DNA from: Polytrichum commune
Taxonomy: Eukaryota > Streptophyta > Polytrichopsida > Polytrichales > Polytrichaceae
Assembly: GCA_950295325.1 (NCBI GenBank)
Contig: OX485805.1
Span: 42,744,758 to 42,808,757, forward strand
Direction: 5' to 3'
DNA length: 64,000 nt
The position numbers and the translations under genes were made by a program. A model generated the notes under the pieces. The model saw only the letters and a list, made by a program, of their open reading frames with translations. It was not told where the DNA came from and ran no database searches. Below are positions 43,261 to 56,590 of this stretch, one piece after another (the first letter of the stretch is position 1; each line of letters starts with the position of its first letter).

Positions 43261-46200
43261 GGTTTTTTAGAAGGTTTTTTTTTATTGGGTTTTGATTTTA
43301 AACAATCACATATATGAATAAAGTGCAACTATTTGAAGTTTTGAGAACCATAATTATAATTTAAAGAATCACCTTGATACATGGGTTTGGGGTTTAGGAA
43401 TATGGGTTTGACCTCCAAAGGGCAATTCAAACTAGTGTGTCCAATAGATAATCACGACTCAGACACATGAATGGGAAATTGATACGTCTTTGCAATGGTC
43501 ACACACATGTCATATATGCATAGCCAATATTAAGTATGTGAGGGGTGCAAACTAACCCATGCCAAATGAATAAATCGTAGATCAAATAATGCAAAACATA
43601 AATTAATTTATGTATCTATAAATTGATAAGTACTTCAAATAAATTCCTAATTCCAAATGCTATAAGAATAAGCTAGATACATCACAAATATGATCACCAT
43701 CTTCATGCATTTGTAGTAAGGATTCCGTTACATAGTTATGTGAATAGGTGTAGAAGTATAATTATGATGTGATTTTAATTTTATATTATAAATTGAAAAT
43801 AAAAATAAACTTAAATACTGTATTCTAAATACGACTAAATTGTACTCCTTTGAAAATACCTCATAAGCTTTCATGCATCACCAGTCATGGTCAGTTTCTC
43901 TGATTTAAATAAGTTAATCATATGGTACCATGGATGTCTCTTTATTTTGTCATAAAATAATAAATTTCCCCTAAATGTTTGGCATGTGTCATGCTCACAA
44001 TTGCTAAGACCATTTGCATCCCACGTGAAAACTACATTTCGACATAGGTAAAGATGAAATAGTGAGCCCTCTACAATGTATAAGATACTAACGACAAAAT
44101 AGAATGGCCATATGGATGACACCACATGATATATCAAACACAAGAGTCAATCATGTATGGGTAAGGGTATCAAATTTACAACTACAAGTCACGAGGTCTA
44201 GACCAATGGGAGCATTTAGACCTAGTCTCCATCCAATTATAAGTACACATGAATGATACTAGGTTGAACCCATGCCGCTCCAATCCGTTGCACTCGTGCA
44301 TGTGAATTAATATCCCGGATGAACCAAACGTTGTGCACCCATGCATCCATGCACCCATGCCGGTGTTTACCTACCATACGCATGTATGCCCATGCCCATG
44401 ATCATGATCATTAGCCCCCCCCCCCCCCCCCAATGACCCGCCACGATGCCACAATGCCCCCATGTACACCTTTTGTCTAATTACTGTGCCAAGGTTACCA
44501 TTTGGAGCTACTCATTGTCATAACTTTTATACTGATATTATCATTATTTACCAACTAAGTTAGATCATATTCTTCACTGTGCATACCAACCACTTATATT
44601 ATTTGGATAAAAAATATATTCTCATTAAAAAAATACTTAGCAATGCATAACTTCAAATGATAACCCACACTAATTAGACAAAAATTGTAGCTTTAAGAAA
44701 TGGAGGGGAAAAGTCGTTTTAAATTGATAGTCATGCATGCTTTCTCCTATCGCCCATGCCATGTCGTCACCTTAGCTGCACGCCCGTCACCTCCCCCTAG
44801 TTTCCCCACCATGCCTAGCTTTTGCACGTGTAGTACCCACCTTTCTACATTTGTTCCTTTTTTGTGACATGTTTATTTCGGAAAAGAATATTTGACATGT
44901 ATCCCTTTTTTCTTTGAAAAGCTAGTTGGACATTTGTTCAAGATCTTCCATAAACTCCGACTGTCACAAGCTCCATTTGTATATAGATGGAAGGAAATTT
45001 TATTTGAGATGACAAATGACACTAATTCAAGACATTTGTAAGTGGAAATTGTGACATGCTTCATGTTGATATCCGTTAAGTTTGCGCAAACCTTGTTGAC
45101 ATAAGTCCATTCATAATGATTGAAATAGAAGATAATACAAGTAGAAGGCATTTAAATTGTAATGCAATGATCATCATGCCCACACACCACGAATATACAT
45201 TTACCGACTTTAATTTTTGGCAATCAATCATGTCTTGTTGCAGTCCCGAGTGACGCCTGGATATGACATGGTTCGAACTTCGAGGACAAGCATGGCACAA
45301 GCGGCTTGCAAGAAGTGTCCCCGAGAGCGACTGTAGCTTGGATGACAACCATACAATGCAGGCCTCATAAACTTAGGTGTTCGCATAAATTAAATATTCT
45401 AGCTTACTTTATGTGTGCCGTGGCCTCGGGGTGCATAAAATGGGTGTTTTCCAAGAAATGGTTGGAAAGTGTTCCGAATTGGACAACTTGAGAGTGTTGC
45501 ATATGGCGTTGTGTGTGATGTGTTTTATTGTGTTAATAGTGAGAAGACATTGATCAATGAGGATGACTATTAGGAGTGCGAACTGCGCGAAGGATTGCGC
45601 AGACTTGTCGTCAAGATGCGCCATGGGCATTTTCAAATTTTTCTTAATTTATACATGCCGCTCTATTTGTTTTATGCATTTATGCATCTATTTATAAAAC
45701 GTATAATTTAATGAGGCCTGATATAGTGTATCTTGAAGGCAACAATTAATGGGGGAACCAATGCTAACTTTGTTATAGATGAACTTGTTGACTTTGAGGA
45801 AAAAATGGTTGAGGAAAATTACCCATTGATCCCAACATGTAACCGGTTGAACTTGAAAACATTGGGATTTTGACCGATTATGCCCAAAAATCTCCCCAGA
45901 CATTGTAAGGTAGTGCGGTTTTTGATTTTTTTTTTAAGAATTGATATTTTAATTATAATTTCTAGGTTTCCAAGAGAGGAGCATTGGCTATAATCACTGG
46001 AGTAACAAAGCCACATATGAGTGATTAATATACAAAAAACTCCATCCAATTTCATATAGAAGTTGGAATTTTCATCCATTTTTTGAAATTATGTTTAGGG
46101 ATTTGTTTTGGATGATTTCGTACATGGAAAATTTGTAGAATGTTTCATTTTTAGTGTTCAAAATTCCAAATTAAAAGCAATAGATCATCATTTTAAGTAT

Positions 46201-48130
46201 CAATGCTTCAAGGTAAAACATGTCCCTCATTCAAAGGCTTGGAAATGGAATTCATACCAATTTGAGATCTCATCTAAGGCATGTGGTCCTGTTATGGGCA
46301 CTTCCAACTCCACAAACAATTTCTTAGGCCTTGTGGACCGAATTATGGATTGTCTCACGTGGCTTGGAATTGCAAATGATCATGTATGATCTACTTGAAG
46401 ATTGTCATTTCAAAATCTAAAAGTAGAGTGAAAATGAAAATGTTGTCAATGTGAAGGTTCTCCTTCTTTTTGACTATCATGTATGCCTTTCCCATTGTTT
46501 CTATTATCAAAATTGAAACGGTGGTTGTATGTTGTGCACATTGCCCAACATTTGAGTTTCCATTTGACCATGAGATTGGGACAAGATTGGTCCTTCAAGC
46601 AATCATTTCTCTTCTTGTCTTTCTTATCTCAACCACAAGATGAAGATAGTAAGAGTAAAAGAATCCAAAGGCTCAATGCACCTCAAAGTGTTTTCACATG
46701 TTTAATAATTGTTTACCCCTAAAGGCTTGGGGTTGTATTTATATGGGATACATGGCGAATTTTACAAACCCTCCAACAAGTATTCATATAAAGTTTTACT
46801 TGGTCGATCATACTAATTCATGATCAGGACAACGAAATAAAAAATGAAGAAAGAATGAAGTCATGTGTGAGTTGTAACAACGATGATAAAATAAACATGG
46901 CATGGATTTGGGTCAATGTCATTTATACAAGCTCAACTCTCTCTAGAATCGAAGTTGCTTGTATTTATTTCTTTGATTGCAAAATTGCATGTGATTAATG
47001 GGCAGTTAATGATGATCAGTTTTACATTTTTGATTGTACACTCATGAAGAATCAATCTTTAAGTCCTTTGTATCATGGCACCTTGAGGCCCAAAATGGGC
47101 ATCTTACCTTTAAGAGTTGAAACCACCCTCATAATGATTTTCAAAGGCCTCCAATTTTCACAGGCAACCTCAACTAACTGGAACTTAAAAGAAAAAAGAA
47201 AAAGGAAAAAACTTAAAACAAGATAATATAACATACCTTTGTAGAGACACCCCTATTTCCCTAGGTTACATAGTAGTAAACACATGTCGTATGTACACGG
47301 TTGATAAATAAATAAAATAATCCATAAAATTAAAAATTATTTGAAACTACATAGTATTGGATAGGTGACATATATGCAATGTTGTTTCTATTAGCAATTA
47401 ATGGGAGATTCCAAAATTTGGCACGTGGAGCAATAAATGTCATCAATGTCTTCTAGGAATTTCAAAGGGACAGTCTGATTGCACCGACGATACATAATGG
47501 CAGTAACCGTCCCTTGTGAGGGTGGGCGCCACAAACACCATGCCAATTCACGCATCCCTGCAAGCCAATGCTATAAGCTTAATTAGTCATCAAGCAATGG
47601 ACATAGGTTCTAGGCAGGTATGTGTTGATGGTTCTTTTGGGCCCAAATGAGAATGCAAGCTTGATTTTTTTTCTTGTTGGTTGATTCTAGAAGAGAAAAG
47701 TTTAATTTTAGAGAAATCCTAACCTACGTGCACCCATGGGCACAAATTGTATTGTCTGCTTCACACTCAAAAGTGAACATGATTGGGAGGACCTATGTAC
47801 GCAGTAAAGAAATATCAAACATGCATTTCCGTTAACCATAGGATTCAAGGAGGTTTGATTGTCAATCTGATTTCTGTGGATGCTTCATCGTAGTTTTGCT
47901 AATGCAACACAAGTTTTCTTGTGTAAAATTATCTAGTAGAAGCTGGAGAACATGAAATATGAACATAAAGATACCCACATACCTTAAACATGTGTGCTTG
48001 TTTGGAGTGCAAGGCCTTGACCAAATAGAGTTGATGATTGATTATGATCATGGATCTCCAAGAAAAGAGCCATGTGGAGTGTGTGGTTAGATGAGATTTC
48101 CTGTAGAATTTATCAAACTTCTAGTTATTG
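43261..48130. other. Non-coding stretch, no gene seen
   Basis: AT-rich intergenic DNA. A 17-base C run occupies 44,415-44,431. A segment near 44,634-44,690 resembles 3,885-3,945 (both contain AACCCACACT), and 45,838-45,905 is an inverted copy of repeat family D. Short frames at 45,300-46,400 have no recognisable motif. Confidence 0.5.
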
Positions 48131-48133
48131 TAA

Positions 48134-48403
48134 GGGGTTGTTTACATCATGGACCATGAAGTCATCCCTTACTCCTCTAAAGTATGTGATTGGCCATTGA
48201 ACTTGTCATGGGACCACTTCGGTTTACATCAAGAAAAAGATGTAAGAGTGACCATGGAACTTGAGGTCCCCAAAATATCTATATTTAGGCCTACATTATC
48301 CACTGTCATGGTCCAACAAGTTTTGTGGTGGGAGAGGCAAAAGAGGCTATCTTGCTGCAAAATGTCAAGGGATCATGGCATAGATCTTTCTTTCGTTCTT
48401 TCT

Positions 48404-48434
<31 letters not shown>

Positions 48435-48706
48435 TTTCCATGGTTACGAGGAAAGAAGGGGAGAGGGTCAAACATGATCCCCCCCCCCCCGAAATGCCTT
48501 TTTTGGACAAATGTATATCAAAAAAATCAACACATCCACACTCTCTTGTGCATGGTCACTTCTCTTGGTCCACATTCGGTTTACACTTGGTTAGGGGCTC
48601 AAAGGCTTTAAATACGCATTTTTAAGAGATCGACCATGAAAGTGTGACCATGGGAAAATGCCCTCTAATATGGGACAACTTCATGGTCCATGATGTAAAC
48701 AACCTT
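48134..48706. mobile_element. Tourist/PIF-Harbinger-like MITE
   Basis: This 573-bp element has inverted ends: GGGGTTGTTTACATCATGG.. on the left and ..CCATGATGTAAACAACCTT on the right, with over 30 bp of near-perfect match through GACCATGAAGT. Direct TAA flanks it at 48,131-48,133 and 48,707-48,709. GGG..TTGTTT termini plus a TWA duplication are hallmarks of Tourist MITEs. The interior is non-coding and includes a CA repeat (about 48,404-48,433) and a C run (48,480-48,490). Mobilisation would need a PIF/Harbinger transposase encoded elsewhere. Confidence 0.75.
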
Positions 48707-48709
48707 TAA

Positions 48710-50060
48710 AGAGTTGTCAATCTTGTTCTCTTACATGTGAAAAAATGTTATGGCGGCGGTCCAATGCACGGCGCTGCTATATGATTAGAGTTGAGTCAAA
48801 CTTGCATTGCGCATTGGGCATATTCGAACTAGAGTCTAACTCATGAAACAACGTCATTGCTAGATGGTTTTGGCATGATTGTACTGTCAGGGGCCTGAGA
48901 CAACCGCTAGAGACAATATATAAGCACCCAATGTATGAGTTCCCATGAGATCCATGTTAAGGCCTTGGGTTTAAGCCACCCCTAATGTATTGCATCAACA
49001 TTTCAAAGTATTTGTGAAGTAGACACACATAGATATGTAGTTGTTTGCAATTTAAAGCTTAATTTCTATGTATGTATGGACTATGGAGGGTGCATTAAAA
49101 GAATTTTGCTCAAACGATGTGTGACAAGTGAGTATATTCAACGAGGACTATGATTAATATACACATTTTTGTAGAACCCCATGGCTTGGGTGCTCTAGAT
49201 ATATCTTCAATGTGGTTTGATAGCCATGTCTTCTTCTCTTTTAACTTTCTATTTACATTTTTTCTAATTCTTTTTTAATCCACAAATACCATGCAAAAAT
49301 GACCTCCTTTCATCAATTACTTTTCATCAATATTTTATTTTATCTTATTTTGTTTTACATGTCAAGCCTTCATGTCTTTTAAAACCAAAATTTTAAAATT
49401 TTAAAAAATGAATCCACAAATGCCATGCACAAATGCCCTCCTCCATCAATTATTCTTATTTTTATTCAACTCTACATGTCAGGCCTTCACACCTTCTTCT
49501 CTTTTTTACTTCTCATTTACATATTTTTTGTATGATTTTTGTTTTGCATGGATAAATTCCATGCAAAAATCCCCTCTTTTCATCTATTAGTATTCATAAA
49601 ATTTATTTACTTTTCATAGGCAGTTCAAGCGTATCAACTTTATTTGATTGCTTGATGGTTATGCTCCAATGAATTCATAGGTTAATTTTCCATATTTTCC
49701 ACATATGTTTATAATTTCAAGCCTGAATCATATATATTATAACCTTTCACATTTAAATAAAAGTAGCAATTAGTAAGATATTTCATTATTGACCTTTCAT
49801 ATCTGACCTTTGATCACATGCATCACATGACAACACTGTATATAAATCTAGATAAATCTAAGAAAGATTTATAAAGATACGCAAATACTGGATTCTTGGA
49901 TCATGTTCATATCTTTCAAAAAGAAAAAAAATGAATTATAAAAATTATTTGGAAACCCCCACAAGTGACACAACCATATATTTGTTCCATGAAGATTTCC
50001 AATATCTCCATGAGTCACCCCCGAGGCATGGATTTTCCATGCAAATCACAATCATGACTG
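48710..50060. other. Non-coding stretch, no gene seen
   Basis: AT-rich sequence with two related segments near 49,225-49,330 and 49,410-49,590 that share CATGCAAAAATG-like and TTACTTTTCAT-like phrases, suggesting an old local duplication. No gene or RNA is recognised. Confidence 0.45.
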
Positions 50061-50067
50061 GTTAGGC

Positions 50068-50260
50068 AACGAGCGTGACTTGTATGCGAGCGATGGGCGG
50101 AGAGCGGAGAGCGGAAAATGGATAACACAATCCAAATATAGAATATTTATGCTAAATTTAGTTTTCAAAATTTAGCATTTCGGAATATTCTATGAATATT
50201 TAATTTTTGGGGCCAATTTTTGAGACCTATAACCGTGGACCCAGGGGGGTGAAAAATTGA
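50068..50260 (+). repeat. Relic terminus related to Element 2, with hairpin
   Basis: GCGAGCGATGGGCGGAGAGCGGAGAGCGG near 50,086-50,114 resembles the GAGCGGTGAGC units of Element 2 termini. CCTATAACCGTGGA, found about 100 bp inside Element 2 at 52,470, recurs here at 50,228, supporting a diverged copy of the same end. Between them lies an inverted repeat, ATAGAATATT..ATGCTAAATTT with AAATTTAGCAT..AATATTCTAT (about 50,138-50,193). The relic gene at 50,688-51,593 follows. Confidence 0.5.
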
Positions 50261-50687
50261 TACATTCCTATTTTTTTCCTATTACCGTGCTATCACTTTC
50301 CAGTAATATTGGTTGATTTAAACAATTTTTTTTACATGTATGTTTTACGATATGTGTTACGAGCAGCTTAGGCACTCTTTTGCCTAATAATTAATTAAAG
50401 TAAAAAAAGTGGTTAGGCAATTTGAAAAATAATATCTCAAAGTTGGGCAGTTTTAAATTATAATTAAATATAAGTTAGGCATTCATCCAGTTTTCTAACT
50501 GGTTAGGGTTACTTTCAAAATGGATGACGGCTTCTTATATATTTGACATTACCCTAAATCACTTGCATCAGTAACCTTAAGCAGACTTATTGTTGTGTGA
50601 TGTAGTTTTATCGTGTATCAAATGGTTGTTGTATGTAGGGAAGAGATTTATGAGATATATTTGAATTTATGTAAGTTACACTTGAAG

Positions 50688-51593
50688 TTACTCGTTCGGC
50701 AGGGACGCAGGGATGCTCTCAGGCTCAGGCTCAGGATGAATTTCTTGGACGTCCGTATCATCTTCTGTATTTTCAAGAATGATGGGCATCTGCACAGGAT
50801 GAGCCCTCACAGAACGTCCAGAACCTCTTGGACGTGAGAAGTTTACCTTGTCAGGCCGATGAGACTCCTCTTCAGCTCCAAGAGGTAGATCTGCCTTCCG
50901 CTTCGTGGACCCGAATACCTCTTCTCCAGCCATGCGAGGAACACGGGTACAAAATTCTTCTACTCCAGGCATGTCCAGCATGGGGTCTTCAAGCACAAAA
51001 GGATTACCTGTTTGCTTCGCCCTGCGCTCTGCCATCCTTAGTTTGAGCTTTTTCTTTGTAGGGCATGTTCCGCCGACGTCACCTTTCAGGAATTGGTAGT
51101 AATTGACAACCTGTAAGAAGCCTCGAACAAAGTCGTCAACTGTAGCAACGTAGAGGTCACCGCCGCTGTTTCCAGACGCTTGAAGCCACTTGTTGTGTAT
51201 TGTTTCAGCTAGATTACATGAAGGCATTTCTGCTAGTTCTTTTTTTGAAAATTTCTGCGAGTACATAATGGAAGTAGTTAGAGATTAGTGAAAAGTTGTT
51301 TCAGATTAGTGTACTGTGAAAAAAGGGAAAATAATATGAAATGTATTGGAAAAACATACCCCGGTCATGAAGCCTCCCCATTGGCAATAATGGTAGTGCC
51401 AGAATGCAAGCCAGAGCTCTAGTTTGTTTAGGGCCTTCTCAGTCACTGCCCCGGCGGATACCCACCATGCACGTAGCCCGTGGTACATACTCTCCGCTTC
51501 GTCCATGGTCCTCGCCGTCCTATACTGGTCGCACATCTTCTTGTGCTGCTCCCAGAGTTCTTCGGGAATGTACTTCTCGGTATACTTAACCAT
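50688..51593 (-). pseudogene. Transposase-related fragment, homologue of the SWIM gene
   Basis: Two exons are inferred: 51,360-51,593 and 50,688-51,254, joined phase 0 through CGGG/GTATGT and CTCGCAG. Exon 2 contains ELAEMPSCNLAETIHNKWLQ, then VDDFVRGFLQVVNYYQFLKG, FGSTKRKADLPLGA and SHRPDKVNFSRPR. Each has a counterpart in the SWIM-domain gene at 59,673-61,037 (AEMPTCNLAETVHNKWLQ, SHRPDKVNYSIPRP). Exon 1 (YIPEELWEQHKKMCDQYRTA, WLAFWHYHYCQWGG) is not present in that gene. The frame ends at SLPNE before any SWIM motif, and a TAG lies two codons upstream of the apparent start, so this is a truncated relic. Its exon boundary coincides with that of the other copy. Confidence 0.65.
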
Positions 51594-51640
51594 AGACTAG
51601 GTCCACTAAAACTGACAGGTTCTCTCGCGGTCGTCCATGC

Positions 51641-52362
51641 GGAAAGTCAAGGTAGGTTTAGATAAGGCCAACATTGGTGCAGGTAAGAGGTCTTAGATTG
51701 AGCCTCCGAGGAGGTGCCTATAACGGCACCCCCCTCGGGGGCTTTTTTTTGCTTGAAATTCTGAAATTTTGACCAAGTAAAGTGAGGTACGTTTAGATAT
51801 GGGCTGCCTCGGGGGCTTTGGTTTTGGTTGAGGGCGTGAAATTTTGAGAGTGGAAAGTCAAGGTAGGTTTAGATATGGCCAACATTGGTGCAGGTAAGAG
51901 GTCTTAGATTGAACCTCCGAGGAGGTGCCTGTAACGGCACCCCCCTCGGGGGCTTCTTGCTTGCTTGATATTATGAAATTTTAAGATAGCAAAGTGAGCT
52001 AGGTTTAGATATGGGCTGCCTCGGGGGCTTTGTTTTTGGTTGAGGGCGTGAAATTTTGAGAGTGGAAAGTCAAGGTAGGTTTAGATATGGCCAACATTGG
52101 TGCAGGTAAGAGGTCTTAGATTGAGCCTCCGAGGAGGTGCCTGTAACGGCACCCCCCTCGGGGCTTTTTTTCTGCTTGAAATTCTGAAATTTTGACAAAG
52201 CAAAGTGAGCTAGGTTTAGATATGGGCTGCCTCGGGGGCTTTGTTTTTGGTTGAGGGCCTGAAATCTTGAGAGTGGAAAGTCAAGGTAGGTTTAGATATG
52301 GCCAACATTGGTGGAGGTAATAGGTCTTAGATTGAGCCTCCGAGGAGGTGCCTGTAACGGGG
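51641..52362 (+). repeat. 211-bp tandem repeat, about 3.4 copies
   Basis: Units start with GGAAAGTCAAGGTAGGTTTA at 51,641, 51,852, 52,064 and 52,274. Each contains GAGCCTCCGAGGAGGTGCC and CACCCCCCTCGGGGGC, which can form hairpins. The fourth unit stops abruptly after CCTGTAACGG, where Element 2 begins, so the element inserted into the array or truncated it. Confidence 0.85.
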
Positions 52363-52431
52363 GGAGTGCTATCTTATGAGCGGTGAGCAATGAGCGGTGA
52401 GCGATGAGCGGTAACTTATGAGCAGTGAGGA
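52361..52431 (+). repeat. Element 2 left terminal repeat
   Basis: This runs from GGGGAGTGCTATCTTATGAG through alternating GCGGTGAGCAATGA and GCGATGAGCGG units to AGCAGTGAGG. Its inverted partner is 61,287-61,377. Confidence 0.75.
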
Positions 52432-55400
52432 AGATGAAAATTTTGGTAAAAGGGCCACCAATATCCTATAACCGTGGAATTGTGGCCTTAAAAATGATGA
52501 TTTTAGGGTTTAGTAATAAGAGGGTTGAGAAGGATAAACAACATGAAGTCCAAAAATTTATTCATCAGTAGTAGCACTAGACATGAAATTATCTTTTGCC
52601 TCATCATCTATATATATTCGAGCACCTTTGCATTGCGAATTGATTTTGGAACTATAGCAAGATTCTTCATTTGGATCCGAATCTTCAAGATTCAACATTG
52701 CAATTGCAACATTCTCGGCATATGATGGGAGACGCGGGCTACGGCTTGGACTTTGTAGGAATTGTCTATGTGCCCAAAACGGGAGACATGTCCTCTTTCC
52801 AATCGTATTCCTGAAATCAAATCGATGAAACATGTAAATAATGTGAAGAAATAAAAATGAACCAATGAATTGAATGAAACGAATGAATTGAATAAAAATT
52901 TATTGTATTAAAACTTACTCACACTCAAATTCAAGCATCTCCTCATCCGAGAGGTCATCATCTTCTTTTGTGAGATCTTGTATATTCTCCTTACATGACC
53001 CCTCTTTCAAAACCTTTTCCAAAAGTGGTTTCAATATGTGCTCAAACATGTCATTATCACCCTCAAATGCAAGAAGATGTTTGCCACATGCGCGTGTTGC
53101 TAGGATAGAAGCTCCAGTGGAACATGTCAAATCAACAACGCGTCCATTCGATGGTGTAAACAATTCAATAAGATCTTGAAAAAAAACGCGGCGATTTTTG
53201 ATATGGCCCCCTCCAAGGTCTTCCCGATTTTTGAAGAAGCATGTTTTTTTCATCCACAAAATTGAAAAGCAAGTTTTTGCTTTTCAATCCAGTGCCAAAA
53301 AAAATGGAGTTTAGTTGTCTCGTGGATTTTGTGGTAGTAAAATCCCTTACCAAGACATGAGCCATAAATGCCGGAGTCTACAAAAAAAATCTAAATTGTG
53401 TTAAAACTATATACAATGCAAATAACACCAAAATAATTAAATAGAAACAATTGTGATGTGTTATACTTACGGTGTAGGTTGGAGACTCCGGATCCTTGAA
53501 CACCATGTACGAATTGAGGCAAATAAAAGTCCTAAGAACTTTCATGTTGCCGTTGTGTAAGGTTGAATTCAAAACCTTCTTGGTTTGCATATCGATAGCA
53601 GAAAATACTATGAGGACGTCATCATCAGACAAGATGGACTTGTACAAGGACATTGTTGCAACCATCTAGTTATTGTCATATTTATTCCAAAGAGGAATTT
53701 CAGCAGGTCTATTGGAGAGGTTGAAGTCAAGACCGTCGGGAAATTGGAAAAAAACCAAGTCAACGGCAAAGGGAGTCGGACTTCCCATGACATGAAATTC
53801 GCGATTATCATTGAACTGAAATACCACAACATATCACAATATAAGACGCAAAATAAAACCCAAATGAAAGTAATAACATTAGAGAAAATACGAAAACAAT
53901 AATACTTACGTTTTCAATAAATTCCCGCCATTGGATCCACTCAGGAGGGCCTACATCCACCCCTTCAGACTTGTTCTTGACAGCAGTAGATTGAGCAAAC
54001 GAGAGCGTGAGAAAGTTTTTTAGTATGAATAATTTTTTTCTCAAAATATCCGTTGGCGCACGATGAATAGCGTCATAGGTGCTGGAGTAATGAAATTCCA
54101 ATATATCGCACCCAGACTTTGAACTTTCGCCTCCAAGTGGATTCTTATCCAAATCATTGGAAAGAACAAGCAATTCTTCATGTTGTGAAATTTCCGATTG
54201 ACCTTGTATTTTGGTTTCAGGAACATGTTTCCTCTTACGACGTTTTGTCTCTTTTGGTTCTAGCTCTCTAAGTTTAAGCTGCACAATCTGTGCTTGCAAA
54301 ATTGTAGTATCACGAGGATCCACATTTTTAGTATCATTTATCTGACGGATTGTCTTCTCACTTAACGGACATGCATCCTTAGGACAATCAAGATACCAAC
54401 CACAATCCTCATAGTGTGGGAGCGACCAATCCAAACAAATCTCAGTAATGAACATGCATGAATCTCCTGCACCAGTGTTACGCCAATTTGGGAAAAAACG
54501 AGGTTTCCCTATAACGCATTTATGTGGAATCAAAACATATCGAAAATACCTATACACAAAAATATTGTAAGTCAAATATTCCATGACAATTTGACAAATA
54601 GAATCAAAAAAATAATAAGATTAGGTTGTACCTGTATAATACACGTTTCATAGCAAGATCACTATTAGGTTGCTCATCCCAACCGTTGTGTTTTTTAATT
54701 TTTCCGCTTTATAATTCACGATAGAATATTGAATTAAAAGCCACAAGCTTCCAGGTTTGGATATATTCGGAGAGAGTAGGCACATCTGCAGGCAACTGAA
54801 GAGGAGATGAAAGAATACTTTGAAGCTCTTTGATAGCATTTTTTTCCAACTGTGCCCAATATGTAGACTTTGATAACCAATCATCAAGTGCAGAATCAGA
54901 GAGGGGCGATTTCGGAAAATGCAATGCATCTTTGTCAAATCTATTGCCATTCCAAAGCTTGAGCCATCCAACTTTAACTTTTGCATCCACATTACTGACA
55001 GCAACACGATCAAGTTTCTCTTGTAGCATTTCAGGCACCGAAAATGAACCCCAATGGTGTTTAACTTCTTCAAGGAAAACAAAGATAAGGTTGATGTCGG
55101 CAATCGCTAGTTGTTTCGTAAAACTAGAAGATAACATTGCACGTTTTTTGTTGACAGCTGCGGACATTGCTTTTGAAACTCCGTCTGATGTCCGTTCAAG
55201 AGGATGAGTTTCATTGTACTAGTTGAGAGCAATATCGCTAGCCTCAGCAAGTTCTTGCTGAAAAATCAAACAAAAGTCAATATTTATAAGTACATGTAGA
55301 TGTAATGTAAAATGAAGATGAATAAACATAAGGCACATATTAGCAATGGTAGAAGAACTTACACTGTACATGTAATCCAAAAAAATTGGTCGTGTCAAAG

Positions 55401-56590
55401 AATACCAAGTTTCGACGGACTTCTCCTCACATCTTTTATAACTCTTTGGATCCAGTTGCTTTCTGAAGGAAGTCAAAGGCATGGTGCCAATACTTTGCAT
55501 CCGATATAAAGTATGCACCAAATTGGTGGATACGTGAGAATTTTCGGTTGACCTAAAAAAAAATATTAAATTGATTAGATTCATGATGATATAATTTAGA
55601 AAACAAAATATAAATTAGAAATAAGTGTAAAAAAATAGGTAAGAACATTATTTGTTGATGTCATGCATAGCAGTCAACAAACTTGGAATGTCGTCAGGCT
55701 CGGGCGCCAAAATGATAGAATCCACAAAGACATGACGTTCATAATCTTCGGTATTTACGCGGTCAATATAATCTCTCCAAGCAAAAAATCTGTGATTTCC
55801 ATCTCATATAAAAAACATCTTGTTCTTGTATGATGTCAATGACAAATCTGTATCCAATTGAGATTCAAACAGGGCATTGGCTTGAGCCCAATTTGGGCTC
55901 CAAGATGCGCGAACCTCATCATCCATGAATTGAAAGTTTTCCTTAGAATCGGTGGCCGATATATAAAACACACGGTCACCATCACGATAACCATTGAAAA
56001 AATCAGCCTCCAATTTAGTAATGTCACCCTTCAAAACAGGACGTACAATCGGCATAGGAACCATGCGACATAAGGGTACACGCAAGCGAGCATTAGGTCC
56101 AGCACTGATTGAGGAAATTGTAGAAGTGCAATTGACTTTTCGTTTGTTCGTAAGCTCCCACACTTTCTCTTAATAAGTTTTATTGTCACCATCATTATCT
56201 TCATACGAGTCAAAATCATCAAGTGATTCATTTATTTTTTTCTTTTTCTTATTATGAAGATTTGAAGATATGTCCTGATGATGATGAACGATCTTGAGAT
56301 GGACGATCTTGAGTTGAATGCATTGTGGAATCATCATCAGTAGAAATAGGAGTCGTTCTTTCCAAATCCATTGATTGGTCCTAAAACAAATGAAATAAAT
56401 TTCATAAATATTTCAAAACCAGTAGCAACACATTAGCAATAACATTACAAACACAACAGCAATAGCAACAACAATAACAACAGAATACCACGAACACAGG
56501 GAAGAATGACAATAATTATTCTAGACACTGCCATTTACACCTTTAAATATTGTACGATTAGGGTGGCCGCTCACCCCAAAACTACAAGGG

